From Flavobacterium dankookense (GTDB lineage Bacteria; Bacteroidota; Bacteroidia; Flavobacteriales; Flavobacteriaceae): a stretch of 64,000 nucleotides of DNA. The stretch spans positions 248,001 through 312,000 of the forward strand of contig NZ_SNXR01000015.1 in the NCBI RefSeq assembly GCF_004362665.1, given 5' to 3'. The notes beneath the pieces were generated by a model that saw nothing but the letters and a program-made list of their open reading frames with translations, had not been told where the DNA came from and did no database searches. The translations under genes were made by a program, and so were the position numbers. Below, in pieces: positions 16,901-26,207 of this stretch; within the stretch, counting starts at the first letter, position 1; each line of letters starts with the position of its first letter.

Positions 16901-17111
16901 CCAATAGCGATAATGCAGGTGCAGTAATTGTTGCTGTATCTGTTACACTTAATAATCCAACTCTTGGAATTAATAATCCTTTGTCGGGAGAAGTGATATC
17001 AAGTATTGATGAACCAGATGGATTAGTCGTACCAATTCCAACCTGACCAAAAGTATTGCAAAAATTTAAATGCAATACAACAATAAAAAAAAAGTAGTAT
17101 AGCTTTCTCAT
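13944..17111 (-). CDS. large exported repeat protein, tail-fibre-like
   Basis: 1055 residues with a signal peptide (1-22). Residues about 24-130 and 390-520 are duplicate modules (DKGLLIPRV, LLVYN, GFYYWN, DW-TGN). Residues about 149-385 hold five repeats of about 46 residues with the core NTGMYSSG-LDF-RFRI, a pattern known from phage tail fibres. Residues about 540-765 hold some 19 short GVGVFG-type repeats, likely a beta-helix or trimeric stalk. A globular domain follows, and then a polar Gln/Lys/Glu-rich tail. I see no T9SS sorting domain. It is probably a surface fibre or adhesin, though neither attachment nor function is shown. Confidence 0.7.
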   Translation of the reverse strand: MRKLYYFFFIVVLHLNFCNTFGQVGIGTTNPSGSSILDITSPDKGLLIPRVGLLSVTDTATITAPALSLLVYNNGFAPNGFYYWNGTVWVPINSGVSSDWSLTGNNGTTPGTNFLGTINAVDIRIKTNNIDRWNISNANLGQLQSYSLGTTALPTYSFQTDQNTGMYSSGSDALDFTTGGTSRFRIPNANQVHALSRGTDDLPFYSFSADPNTGMYSSNPNILDFSTQGDSRFRITNTQVLAMNRGSENEPFYSFQQDINTNTGMFSSGENTLDFATWGESRLRIPDEYQILAMDRGTNNDPFYSFNADTNTGIFSSGNDALDFSTNGNARLRIPNANQIHALNLGTANAPFYSFGADTNTGIFSAGGDILNIATAGTEKVRVEADGDVGIGVTPNASAKMDITATDKGLLIPRVALTARNAAGPITAPATSLLVYNTATSGVAPNNVVPGFYYWNATSWTPFITVNSNDWTITGNAGTGAANFIGTTDAVALKLSTASTERIRVLANGQVVINNIAAPAATDRFSVYNTTTSDYAINGYSTSNGVGVFGSNTGNGLAVFGQNTGTGAGVYGTSTSATSAGVFGVGNVANGVGTYGTSNGLNGRGVFGNSSGGNGIGVLGQSSGVSGTGVFGEANQANRYGVWGLNNNATGIGVYGSSTGNNSNGVSGETTGTSGNGVLGTASGATAIGVRGINNNATGVGMSGSSTGATGIGVIGNSTGNTAAGVVGLASGTASDGVYGEGSGASGSGVFGTNTNTSGTGVFGSGNNGTALYLTNGSGGAFTGTNYGSVSFGTNTASGIGIAGAGNNVAISTLANGAGGAFTGLQWAITGISTITDVANDATDRAVLTGNYTSGGSTLDNVYVGARVGGVNYKILGTGGGSVSTTMKTSQGERIMFAPEATENWFFDMGEVQLVNGKATVQLDPLFTETISDSKPFKVFVQGAENTLGSIKITRNQTEKSFLLEDLGGNSNGIVQFSIYAIWKGKEDIRMPELKEKSILKPTEIETQVVTKNNFENQKQVLNKQSKEYQTNNNSMQKNIEPLKEFEIKKTEFQE

Positions 17112-17127
17112 GATGTTTTGTTTTATT

Positions 17128-17135
17128 CAAAATTA
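17128..17135 (-). promoter_or_regulatory. -7 promoter motif for the tail-fibre-like gene
   Basis: On the minus strand the sequence is TAATTTTG, matching TAnnTTTG, 17 bp before the start codon at 17111. No clear -33 TTG is seen. Confidence 0.4.
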
Positions 17136-17290
17136 CTATATAATGGATTGTAAGTGTTTGAAAATCAGTTAAAATGCTTTTATAGCCGATAAAGTGTCGT
17201 TTTTTTAATTATTGTGCATTTCATCAAATTTTTTTGCATTTGAGGTGTAAAATTTAGATAGATAAATACTTATTAAGTAATTTGTATTTA

Positions 17291-17298
17291 TATCTTTG
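17291..17298 (+). promoter_or_regulatory. -7 promoter motif for the 618-aa T9SS protein gene
   Basis: TATCTTTG matches the Bacteroidota -7 consensus TAnnTTTG and lies 20 bp before the ATG at 17319. The -33 element is weak. Confidence 0.55.
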
Positions 17299-17318
17299 TA
17301 TCTCAAAATCAGAAAGTC

Positions 17319-19175
17319 ATGAAAAAATTATATATTTTACTCTCAACAGTTATTTTTTTAAATTCATTTGATGTAGAAGCCCAACTATTTGTTAGTGATA
17401 GTTATGTGTATGTTGGAAATCAGTATTTGTATGTAAAACAGAATATTGAACTCGAAACAGATGGTAATATCTTGTTAAGAAGAGAAGGACAGCTTTTACA
17501 AGGAACAACAGCAGGTTCTGCAAATGTTGGAGTTGGAAAACTTTCAACCTATCAAGAAGGAACTTCGGATAATTTTGCATTTAATTATTGGTGTTCACCA
17601 GTTGGAAACGCATCAAATAGTATAGGAAATGAAAATTTTGGAATTACAATGTTAGAACAACCAACATCGGTTGAAAATAGTAATCCTGCAATCATCTTAC
17701 CTATGAGTGCTACTAATAGTATTTCTAGTCCATTATCTATAGCTCCAAGATGGATTTATAAATTTACACCGATTATCAATAATGCTCAGATTTATGCAGA
17801 TTGGATTACTGTTGGTTCGACTTCAACCATTGGAGCAGGACAAGGATTTACAATGAAAGGAACTGGATATGGAGCATTAGATGGATATACACCTACAGGC
17901 GAGTCGGCACCAAATAATCCTGGTGGAGCACAACGATATGATTTTAGAGGAAAACCAAATGATGGGAACATTACTATTGATGTGGCTGATGATAAATTTA
18001 CTTTAACAGGAAATCCTTATCCATCTGCAATTGATTTGTCTGATTTTTTGACAGACAATTTAAATTGTACAGGTATTGCTTATTTTTGGGAACATGATAA
18101 AAATGCAAATTCTCATATAATTTATCAATATCGAGGTGGTTACGGCATTTATTCTCCTATCTCTCGTAGTGGAACAGGGATGTATATACCGCCAGCTTAC
18201 AGTGCATACGACATTAGTGGAAATCCAACAGGTGTTACTGGTGCACCACCATCACCACTAGGACCATCTTCGAGATATTTTTCACCTGTTGGACAAGGAT
18301 TTATGATTGAAGGAAATGGTGTAGGAAGTACGGTTTTAATGAGAAATGATTATAGAGTTTTTACTAAAGAAAATTCAACAACATCTGTTTTTGAAAGAAA
18401 TGCTGAAAACTCAGAAGCTAATGAAAATGAGTTTTTACCTTACACTCCTTCTGTTTCTGGATTTGATTACACAACAGTAAGAAAGGGTGAAGTTCCTCAT
18501 ATCAAAATCAATACTTTGATAAACGGTCAAGGAATTAAACAAATTGCTGTAGCTTTTGATGATGAAGCTACTGATGGAATGGATCATGCAAAAGATGCAA
18601 AAAATCCAAACGGAAATGCAATAGACGTTAATTTTGTTGTTGAAACTAATAATTGTGTATTATCTGTTATTCAATTTGATGAAAGCAAAAGATTACCATT
18701 GTCGATAAAGTCTAATGCTAATGCCACTTTTACTATGAAAGCTGTAGACTTTGTTAATTTTAACCAAGCTGAGAATGTTTACCTATATGATGCAGAAACA
18801 AATTTATATCATGATATAAAAAACAGTCAATATGATTTTGTATTACCACAAGGTGAATTCAATGATAGGTATGAGATTACATTTAGAAATAGCACACTTT
18901 CTATTGATGATAATGTGAAATTAAATATAGGTATTCATCAAAACAATGCTATAAAATCTTTGGTTGTTTCTAATCCTAATTTAATTGATTTGAAATCGGT
19001 TTCACTTTATGATTTAACTGGAAAAAGAATATTTGAAAAGAATAATCTTGGACCACAAGAAAAACATGAGTTTTCAACATCATCAATTGCTGAAGCAGTT
19101 TATTTAGTTGAATTAATTACTTCTGAGAATAAAAAAGTTACTCAAAAAATAATAGTTACTCAGTCTAAGAACTAA
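17319..19175 (+). CDS. exported protein with T9SS type A sorting domain
   Basis: 618 residues with a signal peptide (about 1-21, ending VEAQ). The C-terminal 80 residues form a T9SS type A sorting domain (SLYDLTGKRIFEKN, VYLVELITSENKKVTQKIIV). The middle contains FNYWCSPVG, GNPYPSAIDLSDF and GQGFMIEGNG, a module set shared with the C-terminal half of the 1606-residue protein at 19293-24083. It should be exported through the outer membrane by T9SS and attached or released at the surface. Substrate or ligand is unknown. It is transcribed alone from a TATCTTTG promoter and ends at a shared terminator. Confidence 0.8.
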   Translation: MKKLYILLSTVIFLNSFDVEAQLFVSDSYVYVGNQYLYVKQNIELETDGNILLRREGQLLQGTTAGSANVGVGKLSTYQEGTSDNFAFNYWCSPVGNASNSIGNENFGITMLEQPTSVENSNPAIILPMSATNSISSPLSIAPRWIYKFTPIINNAQIYADWITVGSTSTIGAGQGFTMKGTGYGALDGYTPTGESAPNNPGGAQRYDFRGKPNDGNITIDVADDKFTLTGNPYPSAIDLSDFLTDNLNCTGIAYFWEHDKNANSHIIYQYRGGYGIYSPISRSGTGMYIPPAYSAYDISGNPTGVTGAPPSPLGPSSRYFSPVGQGFMIEGNGVGSTVLMRNDYRVFTKENSTTSVFERNAENSEANENEFLPYTPSVSGFDYTTVRKGEVPHIKINTLINGQGIKQIAVAFDDEATDGMDHAKDAKNPNGNAIDVNFVVETNNCVLSVIQFDESKRLPLSIKSNANATFTMKAVDFVNFNQAENVYLYDAETNLYHDIKNSQYDFVLPQGEFNDRYEITFRNSTLSIDDNVKLNIGIHQNNAIKSLVVSNPNLIDLKSVSLYDLTGKRIFEKNNLGPQEKHEFSTSSIAEAVYLVELITSENKKVTQKIIVTQSKN

Positions 19176-19196
19176 TTTCATTTTAAAAAATATAAT

Positions 19197-19229
19197 AAAA
19201 AACCTTAACAATTTTGTTAAGGTTTTTTT
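19197..19229. terminator. bidirectional terminator between two convergent T9SS genes
   Basis: AACCTTAAC and GTTAAGGTT pair perfectly, extended by A- and T-tracts, with a 6-nt loop. It lies 22 bp after the + gene stop and serves both convergent genes. Confidence 0.85.
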
Positions 19230-19292
19230 ATTTGGCATTTAAGATTAAAATGGATAATGGTTTAACTCTTTAATTGACTTGAAAATTCTAAT

Positions 19293-22200
19293 TTAGTAAA
19301 TTACTTTCTTTGTTACTATAATTCCATTTTCAAGTTTAATCTTTAACAGTAATGAAGTGTTGCTTTTTGCGATAGAATTAATTATGACGTTTTCTCTATC
19401 AATGTTATTGATAGCTTCTATTTTTTGACCTAGGATATTAAATACTTCTATAGAATCTATTACTTCATTAGAAACAATATTAATTTCATTTTTAGTAAAA
19501 ACAATAACTTCATTTTTACTTGATATTTCTCCGATGGATAATGTTGAATTTCTGTAAATGATTTCAAATCTATTATTGAACATTCCGTTAGATGAATAAA
19601 ATTGATATGGGTTAGCTTTAATATCGTGAACTGTATTCAATAAATTATCTCTCAGATATATTTCATGTGAATTGAATATACCATCAACTCCAGCAATAGC
19701 GATAGTATGGTTTCCTGCGGTTTGTATAACAATACCAATTGGAACAACGTCATTTTCATCAAAAGGAAGTTCTTTTCCTTGAATTAAATATTTATCATTA
19801 TTTGATAATGTATATATTGTCATTAGTCCTATATTTTGAGTTAAACAATCATAAAAATGATCTAGATTGTTCGTTGCTCCTTCTATATATCCGAATAATG
19901 TTCTTTCAGATTTATTAGTTGAATTTATAATATCCAACCAAATTCTGTTTTTTTCTAATTGATTGACATTTACATTGATGTCATTGTTTTGAGTAGGATT
20001 TTCAAATCTAAAGAAATAATCATTTGGATAGGATGCATTTCTTAATCCGTTGTTGAACGCTACAACATCACTACCTTCTGGTCCATCCAGCATTTGAACC
20101 ATAAATCCTTGTCCAGCACCAATAAATAAATCATCCTCTGCAGCTGGACAACAACTTGTTCCAGTAAAAGTATATGTCAAATAGTCGCCAGGTGTGTAAT
20201 TATAACCAAAAGAGTCGTAAAAAGGGTTTGTGTTGTAAATTGGAAGATTTCCATGTGTCCATAATCTAACATTCCCTAATATTTTTGTTCTGTTATTGAA
20301 TAAAAACTGACTAGCACGAATAGAAGAAGGATAAGGATTACCTATTAAGTTCCAATTATCGCTGAAATTTGATATTTCTATTCCATTCGCGCCAAAATGT
20401 GGTAATGGGTTTTCGTCATCACCTCTTGAAATTTGCGTAAATATGTCACCATTATTGGCTACTCCAGTAAATGTGCCAACTAGAATGTTTGGAGTTGTGT
20501 TATTAAATCCAGAAGTGCTTGGACCTCTAATAATATATCCTTTACCTCTTGTCATTGTTGTTGTGCTTGGAACTGTCCAATTTCCTTGAGTATTATTAGG
20601 GTTATCAATTGTTGGATTCCACTGATAAATTGGTCCAGAAACAATAGGTGATGTTATACCACTAAAGACTTGATTAAATACTGGTGATGACCAATAAACA
20701 TAGTCTAACGTTCTTATGTTTGCTTCTCTTTTATAAGTTATGTTTCCTGTGTTAGTAACATTGTTTATTTGAACTAAACTTGCATCATTATTGATTAAAA
20801 AAGTACCTCCAGTGTTAACATCTACAAAATCAGTAACTGTTATACTGTTGTTAGAATTAACAGTTAAAATAGCGTTATTGTGAATTGTTAGAGTTCCAGC
20901 CAATCCATTATAATTTGTTCCTGAAATTATTGGGTCATTTACTGTATTTGGTATCGTTACACAATCTGAACCGTTTGGAATCCCAACAGGTATCCAGTTG
21001 TTTGGCTTGTTCCAATCAAAATCTACGGAACCATTCCAAACTTTATCTGGATTGACAGTTACAGTAGTTTGATCTAATTCTGTAATAGTTCCACCAGTAC
21101 ACAAATTATAAGTTACTTGTGCAGTGTAGGTAGTTGTAGTTGTTGGACAGACACTCAAAACATCTGTAGTTCCAATAGCTGGTCCTGTTATTCCAGCACC
21201 TTCATACCATGTGATTGAAGTTAAAGTATTTCCGCTTGGAGTAAATCGCCATGCTTCGTTACTTGTAGCCCAATTGGTATCCAATCCATTTCTGCCAGGA
21301 GCAACAGTTGCAAGCGTTCCTGCAGCATTTTGAAGACCAATAATTGCATTACCGTCATTCCAGTTTGTTGAACCATTAAACTCAATGTTTTTTTCTTTAA
21401 CATATACTTCAATAATGTTTGTATTTTCATAAAGAACAATCATACCAGAATATAAAATACTATTTGTTCTAAACATTGGAACATTACTCCATGCAGCAAC
21501 CAAAGCTCTACAACCAGTGTCTAAAGTAATGAGTTCCCAGCCAACTTCACCACCTTTACTCGGATCAATATCATGATAAACGCCGTAGATAGTGTTTGCA
21601 AATAAAGCGCCAACTGTGCTAGGCAAATTATTACTAAAAGAATAACCCGTTGCTCCACCAGGAGTTCCAGTATTAAAAGTAATCATTCCGTTTGATCCAA
21701 CTAAACAAGAATTATATGTATTTCCATAAAAACAAAAGTTAAAAGGAAGGTTTACAATTGGTGACCATACATCGTCAATATTAACACTCACAGGATTCGC
21801 CAAACACTCAAAATTATATGGTGGTGGATTATAATTTATTTGTTCTACTGAATAAGATGTAGTTTCGCCAACAACTAAATAACTTGCTTCAAGTTCAACA
21901 CAGCTCGAAGCATTACAAGCATCTAAAGGATCTGGATCAGCACCAATAAGCCCTAAACCACCAGTCACAATTACAGGACAACCCGCAGTAGTATTTCCTT
22001 GACCATTTCCGGGAGTACAAGGTGTGCTTAAACAAATACCAAAAGTACCCGGATTGTCATTATTGGTTTCCCAAAAACGAATGTATAATATATTTCCAGG
22101 CGTTTGACCAGTTAAGTTTAAATAAGGCATTGCACCATTAACGCTACTATCGTTATCACATTGAATTAATGTTAATCCTGTACATGTTCCAGAATAAACT

Positions 22201-24083
22201 GCCAATCCACCATCTAAAACCTGACCGATTTGTGTATCTATTCTAACAATTCCATTGGCAGGAACTGTGGTTGTAAACCATACATCACCACTAGTATAAC
22301 TTGCACAACCTGGCGCAGGAACTCCAGGACTTGCAGTAGCTGCTAATGTGGTAAAACTTTGAAAGCTACAAGTTGTATTTGTATTCAAATCTATAGCAGA
22401 ACAAGGATTGTCATTTATTGGCGGATTTGGTGTTGTAACACAAATTCCAAATGTGCCATTGTTGTCGTTTCCATATTCCCAAAATCGAATGTAAATAGTA
22501 CTTCCTGGGGTTTGATTTATTAATCTTAAAAAAGGCATTGCTCCATTGGCGCTATCATCATCATCACATTCAATTAATATTAATGAACCACAAACTCCTC
22601 TGTAGGCAGCCACTCCGCCATCTGTTACAACACCTTGAATTGTATCAATGAGCAATATTCCATTTGCTGGAACAACCGCACTAAACCAAACATCTCCACC
22701 AGAATAGGATGCACAACCTGGTGCAGTTTCGATACTGGCTGTTGCACCACTTGTAGAATAAGTAGCATAAGTACAAACACTTCCTGTAGGTGTTAATGAT
22801 ATAGCACCTAAACAATTATCGTTTATTGGTGGTGGTATAGGACAAGTAATACTAAAGCTTACGCTTCCGCCTGTATTACTTTCTGGGTCTAAAAGAAAAA
22901 AATATTGTGTTCCTGCTGTAAGTGTAAATCCTAAACTCGAACTTGCTCCAAATATATCATCGATACAAGTCCAGCCAGTAGCACTACATCCTAAACTTGC
23001 TAATTTATATTGATAATCAATAAAAGTGAAAGAACTAGTTTGATTTATAGTATAAAGTCCTGTAACAGTTGGAGTAAAACTATAAATTAATTCATTTCCG
23101 GGAGTTGTAAATCCACAAGCTGATGTCGAATATGTTCCGGTTCCAGCGGGGATTGTCACAGAAATAGGTGTATTACAAGCTGTAATAGTAGTTATGCTTG
23201 AACATGGATTGGGTGGAGTTGTAACACAAACACTAAAAGTTCCTTGTCCGGTTGAGTTTCCAAAACTATAAACTCGAACAAAATAAGTTGTTGATGGGGT
23301 TAATCCTGATAATGCAATGGTTTCTGCTCCGCTAAAAGTTCCGTCAACACACGAAACACTTGTCAAACTTCCACAACTTCCACTAAAAACTTCTAAAACA
23401 GCATCAGATAATGATCCAGGAGTTACGGTTATTGTATGTGCTGTGCTTGTAGCTACGAAACTATACCAAACATCATCATCGGCTGCGCCAAGGCAACCTG
23501 TTTGAGATTGGGTTGCATTGATGGTTGTTCCAGACGAATTTGTAGTACATGTTGCTGTTGGATTTACTGTTAAATTTGTTGCTCCTGAACAATTATTATT
23601 ACTTGGTGGTGTTGAAACACATAAACTAGAAATATTTATATTTCCAGCATTACCTACGTTGGATGCTTTAATAAAATAAGTTCCTGCAGGAAGTGAATTA
23701 TATTCTATAATTTCAGTTTGAGCGCTATTATTGTTAACAGTATTTGCACATGCCAATTCAGATAAAGTTCCTCCACAAGTTCCATTTATAAGTTGTAAAT
23801 ATAAATTTCTGTTATTGTTTGTTGATGTTCCTCTAATTACTATATTTTGCGGACCAGTAGCTAAAGTAAATGTGAACCAGCTTTCTCTATTGAATGTTCC
23901 AGGACAATTAACACCAACATTTGGAGCATTTGGTGAAGTGTCTGAGGCGTTGATTGCTCCACAAGTTCCGTTCAAAGTGATTGGCAAAGCTGTTGAACAT
24001 GATGTTTGAGAAAAACATACACTATAAAAAAGCAATAAACCAAAAAATAATAAATGATTTAAAAATCTTGAATGCTTTTTCAT
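19293..24083 (-). CDS. giant T9SS-exported protein with repeated beta-sandwich domains
   Basis: About 1596 residues from the chosen Met (the frame extends ten codons upstream to 24113). The preferred start gives a clean signal peptide ending CFSQ. Four to six domains of about 125 residues with DDVWYSF or GDVWF cores and TPSTTYFVRVY ends resemble pre-peptidase C-terminal (PPC)-like domains, the last two being near duplicates. A nidogen-like region (VGSNGMITFN) follows. After that come a WNG-FDWNKPNNW module, a YWSSPV and GNPYPSSIRASQF region like that of the neighbouring 618-residue protein, and a T9SS type A sorting domain (VFNILGQKIEAIN). It is likely a surface adhesin. No catalytic site was recognised. 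Confidence 0.78.
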   Translation of the reverse strand: MKKHSRFLNHLLFFGLLLFYSVCFSQTSCSTALPITLNGTCGAINASDTSPNAPNVGVNCPGTFNRESWFTFTLATGPQNIVIRGTSTNNNRNLYLQLINGTCGGTLSELACANTVNNNSAQTEIIEYNSLPAGTYFIKASNVGNAGNINISSLCVSTPPSNNNCSGATNLTVNPTATCTTNSSGTTINATQSQTGCLGAADDDVWYSFVATSTAHTITVTPGSLSDAVLEVFSGSCGSLTSVSCVDGTFSGAETIALSGLTPSTTYFVRVYSFGNSTGQGTFSVCVTTPPNPCSSITTITACNTPISVTIPAGTGTYSTSACGFTTPGNELIYSFTPTVTGLYTINQTSSFTFIDYQYKLASLGCSATGWTCIDDIFGASSSLGFTLTAGTQYFFLLDPESNTGGSVSFSITCPIPPPINDNCLGAISLTPTGSVCTYATYSTSGATASIETAPGCASYSGGDVWFSAVVPANGILLIDTIQGVVTDGGVAAYRGVCGSLILIECDDDDSANGAMPFLRLINQTPGSTIYIRFWEYGNDNNGTFGICVTTPNPPINDNPCSAIDLNTNTTCSFQSFTTLAATASPGVPAPGCASYTSGDVWFTTTVPANGIVRIDTQIGQVLDGGLAVYSGTCTGLTLIQCDNDSSVNGAMPYLNLTGQTPGNILYIRFWETNNDNPGTFGICLSTPCTPGNGQGNTTAGCPVIVTGGLGLIGADPDPLDACNASSCVELEASYLVVGETTSYSVEQINYNPPPYNFECLANPVSVNIDDVWSPIVNLPFNFCFYGNTYNSCLVGSNGMITFNTGTPGGATGYSFSNNLPSTVGALFANTIYGVYHDIDPSKGGEVGWELITLDTGCRALVAAWSNVPMFRTNSILYSGMIVLYENTNIIEVYVKEKNIEFNGSTNWNDGNAIIGLQNAAGTLATVAPGRNGLDTNWATSNEAWRFTPSGNTLTSITWYEGAGITGPAIGTTDVLSVCPTTTTTYTAQVTYNLCTGGTITELDQTTVTVNPDKVWNGSVDFDWNKPNNWIPVGIPNGSDCVTIPNTVNDPIISGTNYNGLAGTLTIHNNAILTVNSNNSITVTDFVDVNTGGTFLINNDASLVQINNVTNTGNITYKREANIRTLDYVYWSSPVFNQVFSGITSPIVSGPIYQWNPTIDNPNNTQGNWTVPSTTTMTRGKGYIIRGPSTSGFNNTTPNILVGTFTGVANNGDIFTQISRGDDENPLPHFGANGIEISNFSDNWNLIGNPYPSSIRASQFLFNNRTKILGNVRLWTHGNLPIYNTNPFYDSFGYNYTPGDYLTYTFTGTSCCPAAEDDLFIGAGQGFMVQMLDGPEGSDVVAFNNGLRNASYPNDYFFRFENPTQNNDINVNVNQLEKNRIWLDIINSTNKSERTLFGYIEGATNNLDHFYDCLTQNIGLMTIYTLSNNDKYLIQGKELPFDENDVVPIGIVIQTAGNHTIAIAGVDGIFNSHEIYLRDNLLNTVHDIKANPYQFYSSNGMFNNRFEIIYRNSTLSIGEISSKNEVIVFTKNEINIVSNEVIDSIEVFNILGQKIEAINNIDRENVIINSIAKSNTSLLLKIKLENGIIVTKKVIY

Positions 24084-24406
24084 TCTATTTTTGAATTTGT
24101 ATTTTTTTATCATATGCGTTTTAAATTTAACTTGAATAGTTTATAAAAGCACAATTATAAATTAAATGATATTTAATTATTTAGATTTAAAATGTTAACA
24201 AAACAGTTGCTTATTAACACTATTTTTTCTTTTTTTAAAGAAAAAAACCATAAAACCTAAAAACTTCATTATCAAATTAAAAAAAAATGTTAAGATAATA
24301 AACTATTTGAACGTAGAAAAGTAAATAAAGTCGATATAATACATCTTTTTATAAAAAATTTAATTTACATTTAATAAAATTAAACATTAAAAAATTAAAT
24401 AAAACA
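24084..24406. other. AT-rich intergenic gap with one poly-T/A hairpin
   Basis: No coding signal. It contains a 10-bp stem TTTTTTCTTT/AAAGAAAAAA at 24223-24246, similar to the hairpin core of element copy A, and otherwise AT-rich DNA. It must carry the divergent promoters of the giant T9SS gene and the deaminase-like gene, but I found no convincing TAnnTTTG motif. Confidence 0.6.
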
Positions 24407-25309
24407 TTGGATATTCAGTTACAAAAAATAGTCGAGTTTAAAAATCAAATATCACTCTTTATTAAACGTGAAGATTTAATACATCCAATCATTTCTGGTA
24501 ATAAATTTCGAAAGTTGAAATACAATTTAACTGAAGCCAAGAAACAAAATCAGACAACATTGTTGACTTTTGGAGGAGCTTTTTCAAATCATATTTTGGC
24601 TGTAGCAGCTGCGGGAAAAGAATATGGTTTTAAGACAATTGGTATTATTCGTGGTGAAGAATTAGAGACTAAAATTGAAGCTAATCCAACACTGAAAAAA
24701 GCTCAGGAATTTGGAATGGTTTTTGACTTTATTTCAAGAGAAGAATATAGAACTAAAAACAATCCCGAATTTGTTAATAAAGTTGAAAAAAAATTTGGCA
24801 ATTTTTATTTAATTCCAGAAGGTGGAACAAATGAATTAGCCGTTATTGGTTGTCAAGAAATTTTAACAAAAGTCGATGAAGATTTTGATTTTATTTGTTG
24901 TGCAGTTGGAACTGGAGGAACAATTTCAGGGATAATTAATAGTTCAAAAGATTGTCAAAAAGTTTTGGGTTTTCCGGCGTTAAAAGGTGACTTTTTACAA
25001 GAAGATATTCGTAAATTTGCAAACATGGATAATTGGGAATTGATAACCGATTACCATTTTGGTGGTTATGCAAAAATTGATGAAAAATTAATACATTTTA
25101 TCAACGATTTTTATATGAAATATAGTATTCCTTTAGATCCAATTTATACTTCCAAAATGACTTTTGGAGTAATCGATTTAATTGAAAAAGGATATTTTCC
25201 GCCAAAATCAAAAATTTTACTCATTCATACCGGTGGTTTACAAGGTGTAAACGGAATGAATTCAGTTTTGAGAAAAAAAAATATAACCCAAATTAATATA
25301 AATGTATAA
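24407..25309 (+). CDS. PLP-dependent ACC deaminase / D-cysteine desulfhydrase family protein
   Basis: 300 residues of the tryptophan-synthase-beta (fold-type II) family. The PLP lysine is in [11 protein letters not shown] near residue 34. [10 protein letters not shown] near 60 and the phosphate-binding loop VGTGGTISG near 170 are also clear. Family members release ammonia or sulfide from small amino acids such as ACC or D-cysteine, and the motif alone does not decide which. The best start is TTG 24407, since no ATG occurs in frame before residue about 103. Its 3' end overlaps the glucosaminidase gene by 8 bp, so the two are probably translationally coupled. Confidence 0.8.
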   Translation: MDIQLQKIVEFKNQISLFIKREDLIHPIISGNKFRKLKYNLTEAKKQNQTTLLTFGGAFSNHILAVAAAGKEYGFKTIGIIRGEELETKIEANPTLKKAQEFGMVFDFISREEYRTKNNPEFVNKVEKKFGNFYLIPEGGTNELAVIGCQEILTKVDEDFDFICCAVGTGGTISGIINSSKDCQKVLGFPALKGDFLQEDIRKFANMDNWELITDYHFGGYAKIDEKLIHFINDFYMKYSIPLDPIYTSKMTFGVIDLIEKGYFPPKSKILLIHTGGLQGVNGMNSVLRKKNITQININV

Positions 25310-26198
25310 AAGATTTTTTTTAGTGTTTTTGTCGATTTTTGTTATTGCTTGTAGTTCCAATAAAACAGTAGTTAGAACTACCAAATCTGCTCCAACAAAA
25401 CCACGAATAGCAACAGTACAAACTGCCCGAAAAACGCTTCAATCGACTTCGCATTCGCAAACAAAAATTGAAACTAAAAAGCCTTCAGATAATAATTCCA
25501 CAAATAATTCTAGAGGTGAAATTGTTATTTTAGAAGCTACAACAAAAGTGAAAGTTACTACCGAATTGGTTTTGGCATACATCGATAGATACAAAGAAAT
25601 TGCCAAAGATAATATGAATAAAAACGGAGTTCCAGCTAGCATTACTTTGGGACAAGCTATTTTAGAATCGGGAGCTGGAACAGGACCTTTAAGTGTTCAA
25701 GGAAATAATCATTTTGGAATAAAATGTCACAAAGAATGGACTGGCGCAAGTATCCGCCATACCGATGATGAAGAAAATGAATGCTTTAGAAAATATGACG
25801 ATCCAAGCCATTCGTTTCGTGATCATTCCTATTTCTTAGTAAGTCGTCCACGATATGCCGATTTGTTCAAGCTAGGAAAAGATGATTATAAAGCTTGGGC
25901 AAAAGGTTTAAAAGCTGCAGGTTATGCAACAGACCCAAAATATCCTGATAAATTAATCAGTTTGATAGAACGTTATCAATTGCAAAAATACGACGCTGAG
26001 GTTTTAGGAAATGAGTTTATTCCAAATTCCAAATCTGAGCCAATTGCCTACAATGATGAATCTAAATACACTGTTGTGAAAGGCGATACGTTGTATTCAA
26101 TCTCAAAACGATTTAATATTTCGGTTGATGATTTAAAAAAGAAAAACAACCTTACCGATAATTCACTTTCATTAGGACAAAGTATAATTATCAAATAA
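25302..26198 (+). CDS. glucosaminidase (GH73-like) lipoprotein with C-terminal LysM
   Basis: 298 residues. The lipobox is FVIACSS with Cys17, so it is probably an envelope lipoprotein. A Ser/Thr/Lys-rich linker runs to about residue 75. Residues 88-230 are a glucosaminidase domain ([15 protein letters not shown] with the likely catalytic Glu, then GNNHFGIKC and [11 protein letters not shown]). Residues 250-298 are a LysM motif ([18 protein letters not shown]). It should cleave peptidoglycan glycan strands, perhaps in cell separation. It overlaps the deaminase-like gene by 8 bp and precedes hemL by 9 bp, so the three probably form an operon although their roles are unrelated. Confidence 0.88.
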   Translation: MYKRFFLVFLSIFVIACSSNKTVVRTTKSAPTKPRIATVQTARKTLQSTSHSQTKIETKKPSDNNSTNNSRGEIVILEATTKVKVTTELVLAYIDRYKEIAKDNMNKNGVPASITLGQAILESGAGTGPLSVQGNNHFGIKCHKEWTGASIRHTDDEENECFRKYDDPSHSFRDHSYFLVSRPRYADLFKLGKDDYKAWAKGLKAAGYATDPKYPDKLISLIERYQLQKYDAEVLGNEFIPNSKSEPIAYNDESKYTVVKGDTLYSISKRFNISVDDLKKKNNLTDNSLSLGQSIIIK

Positions 26199-26207
26199 TT
26201 TCAAAAA

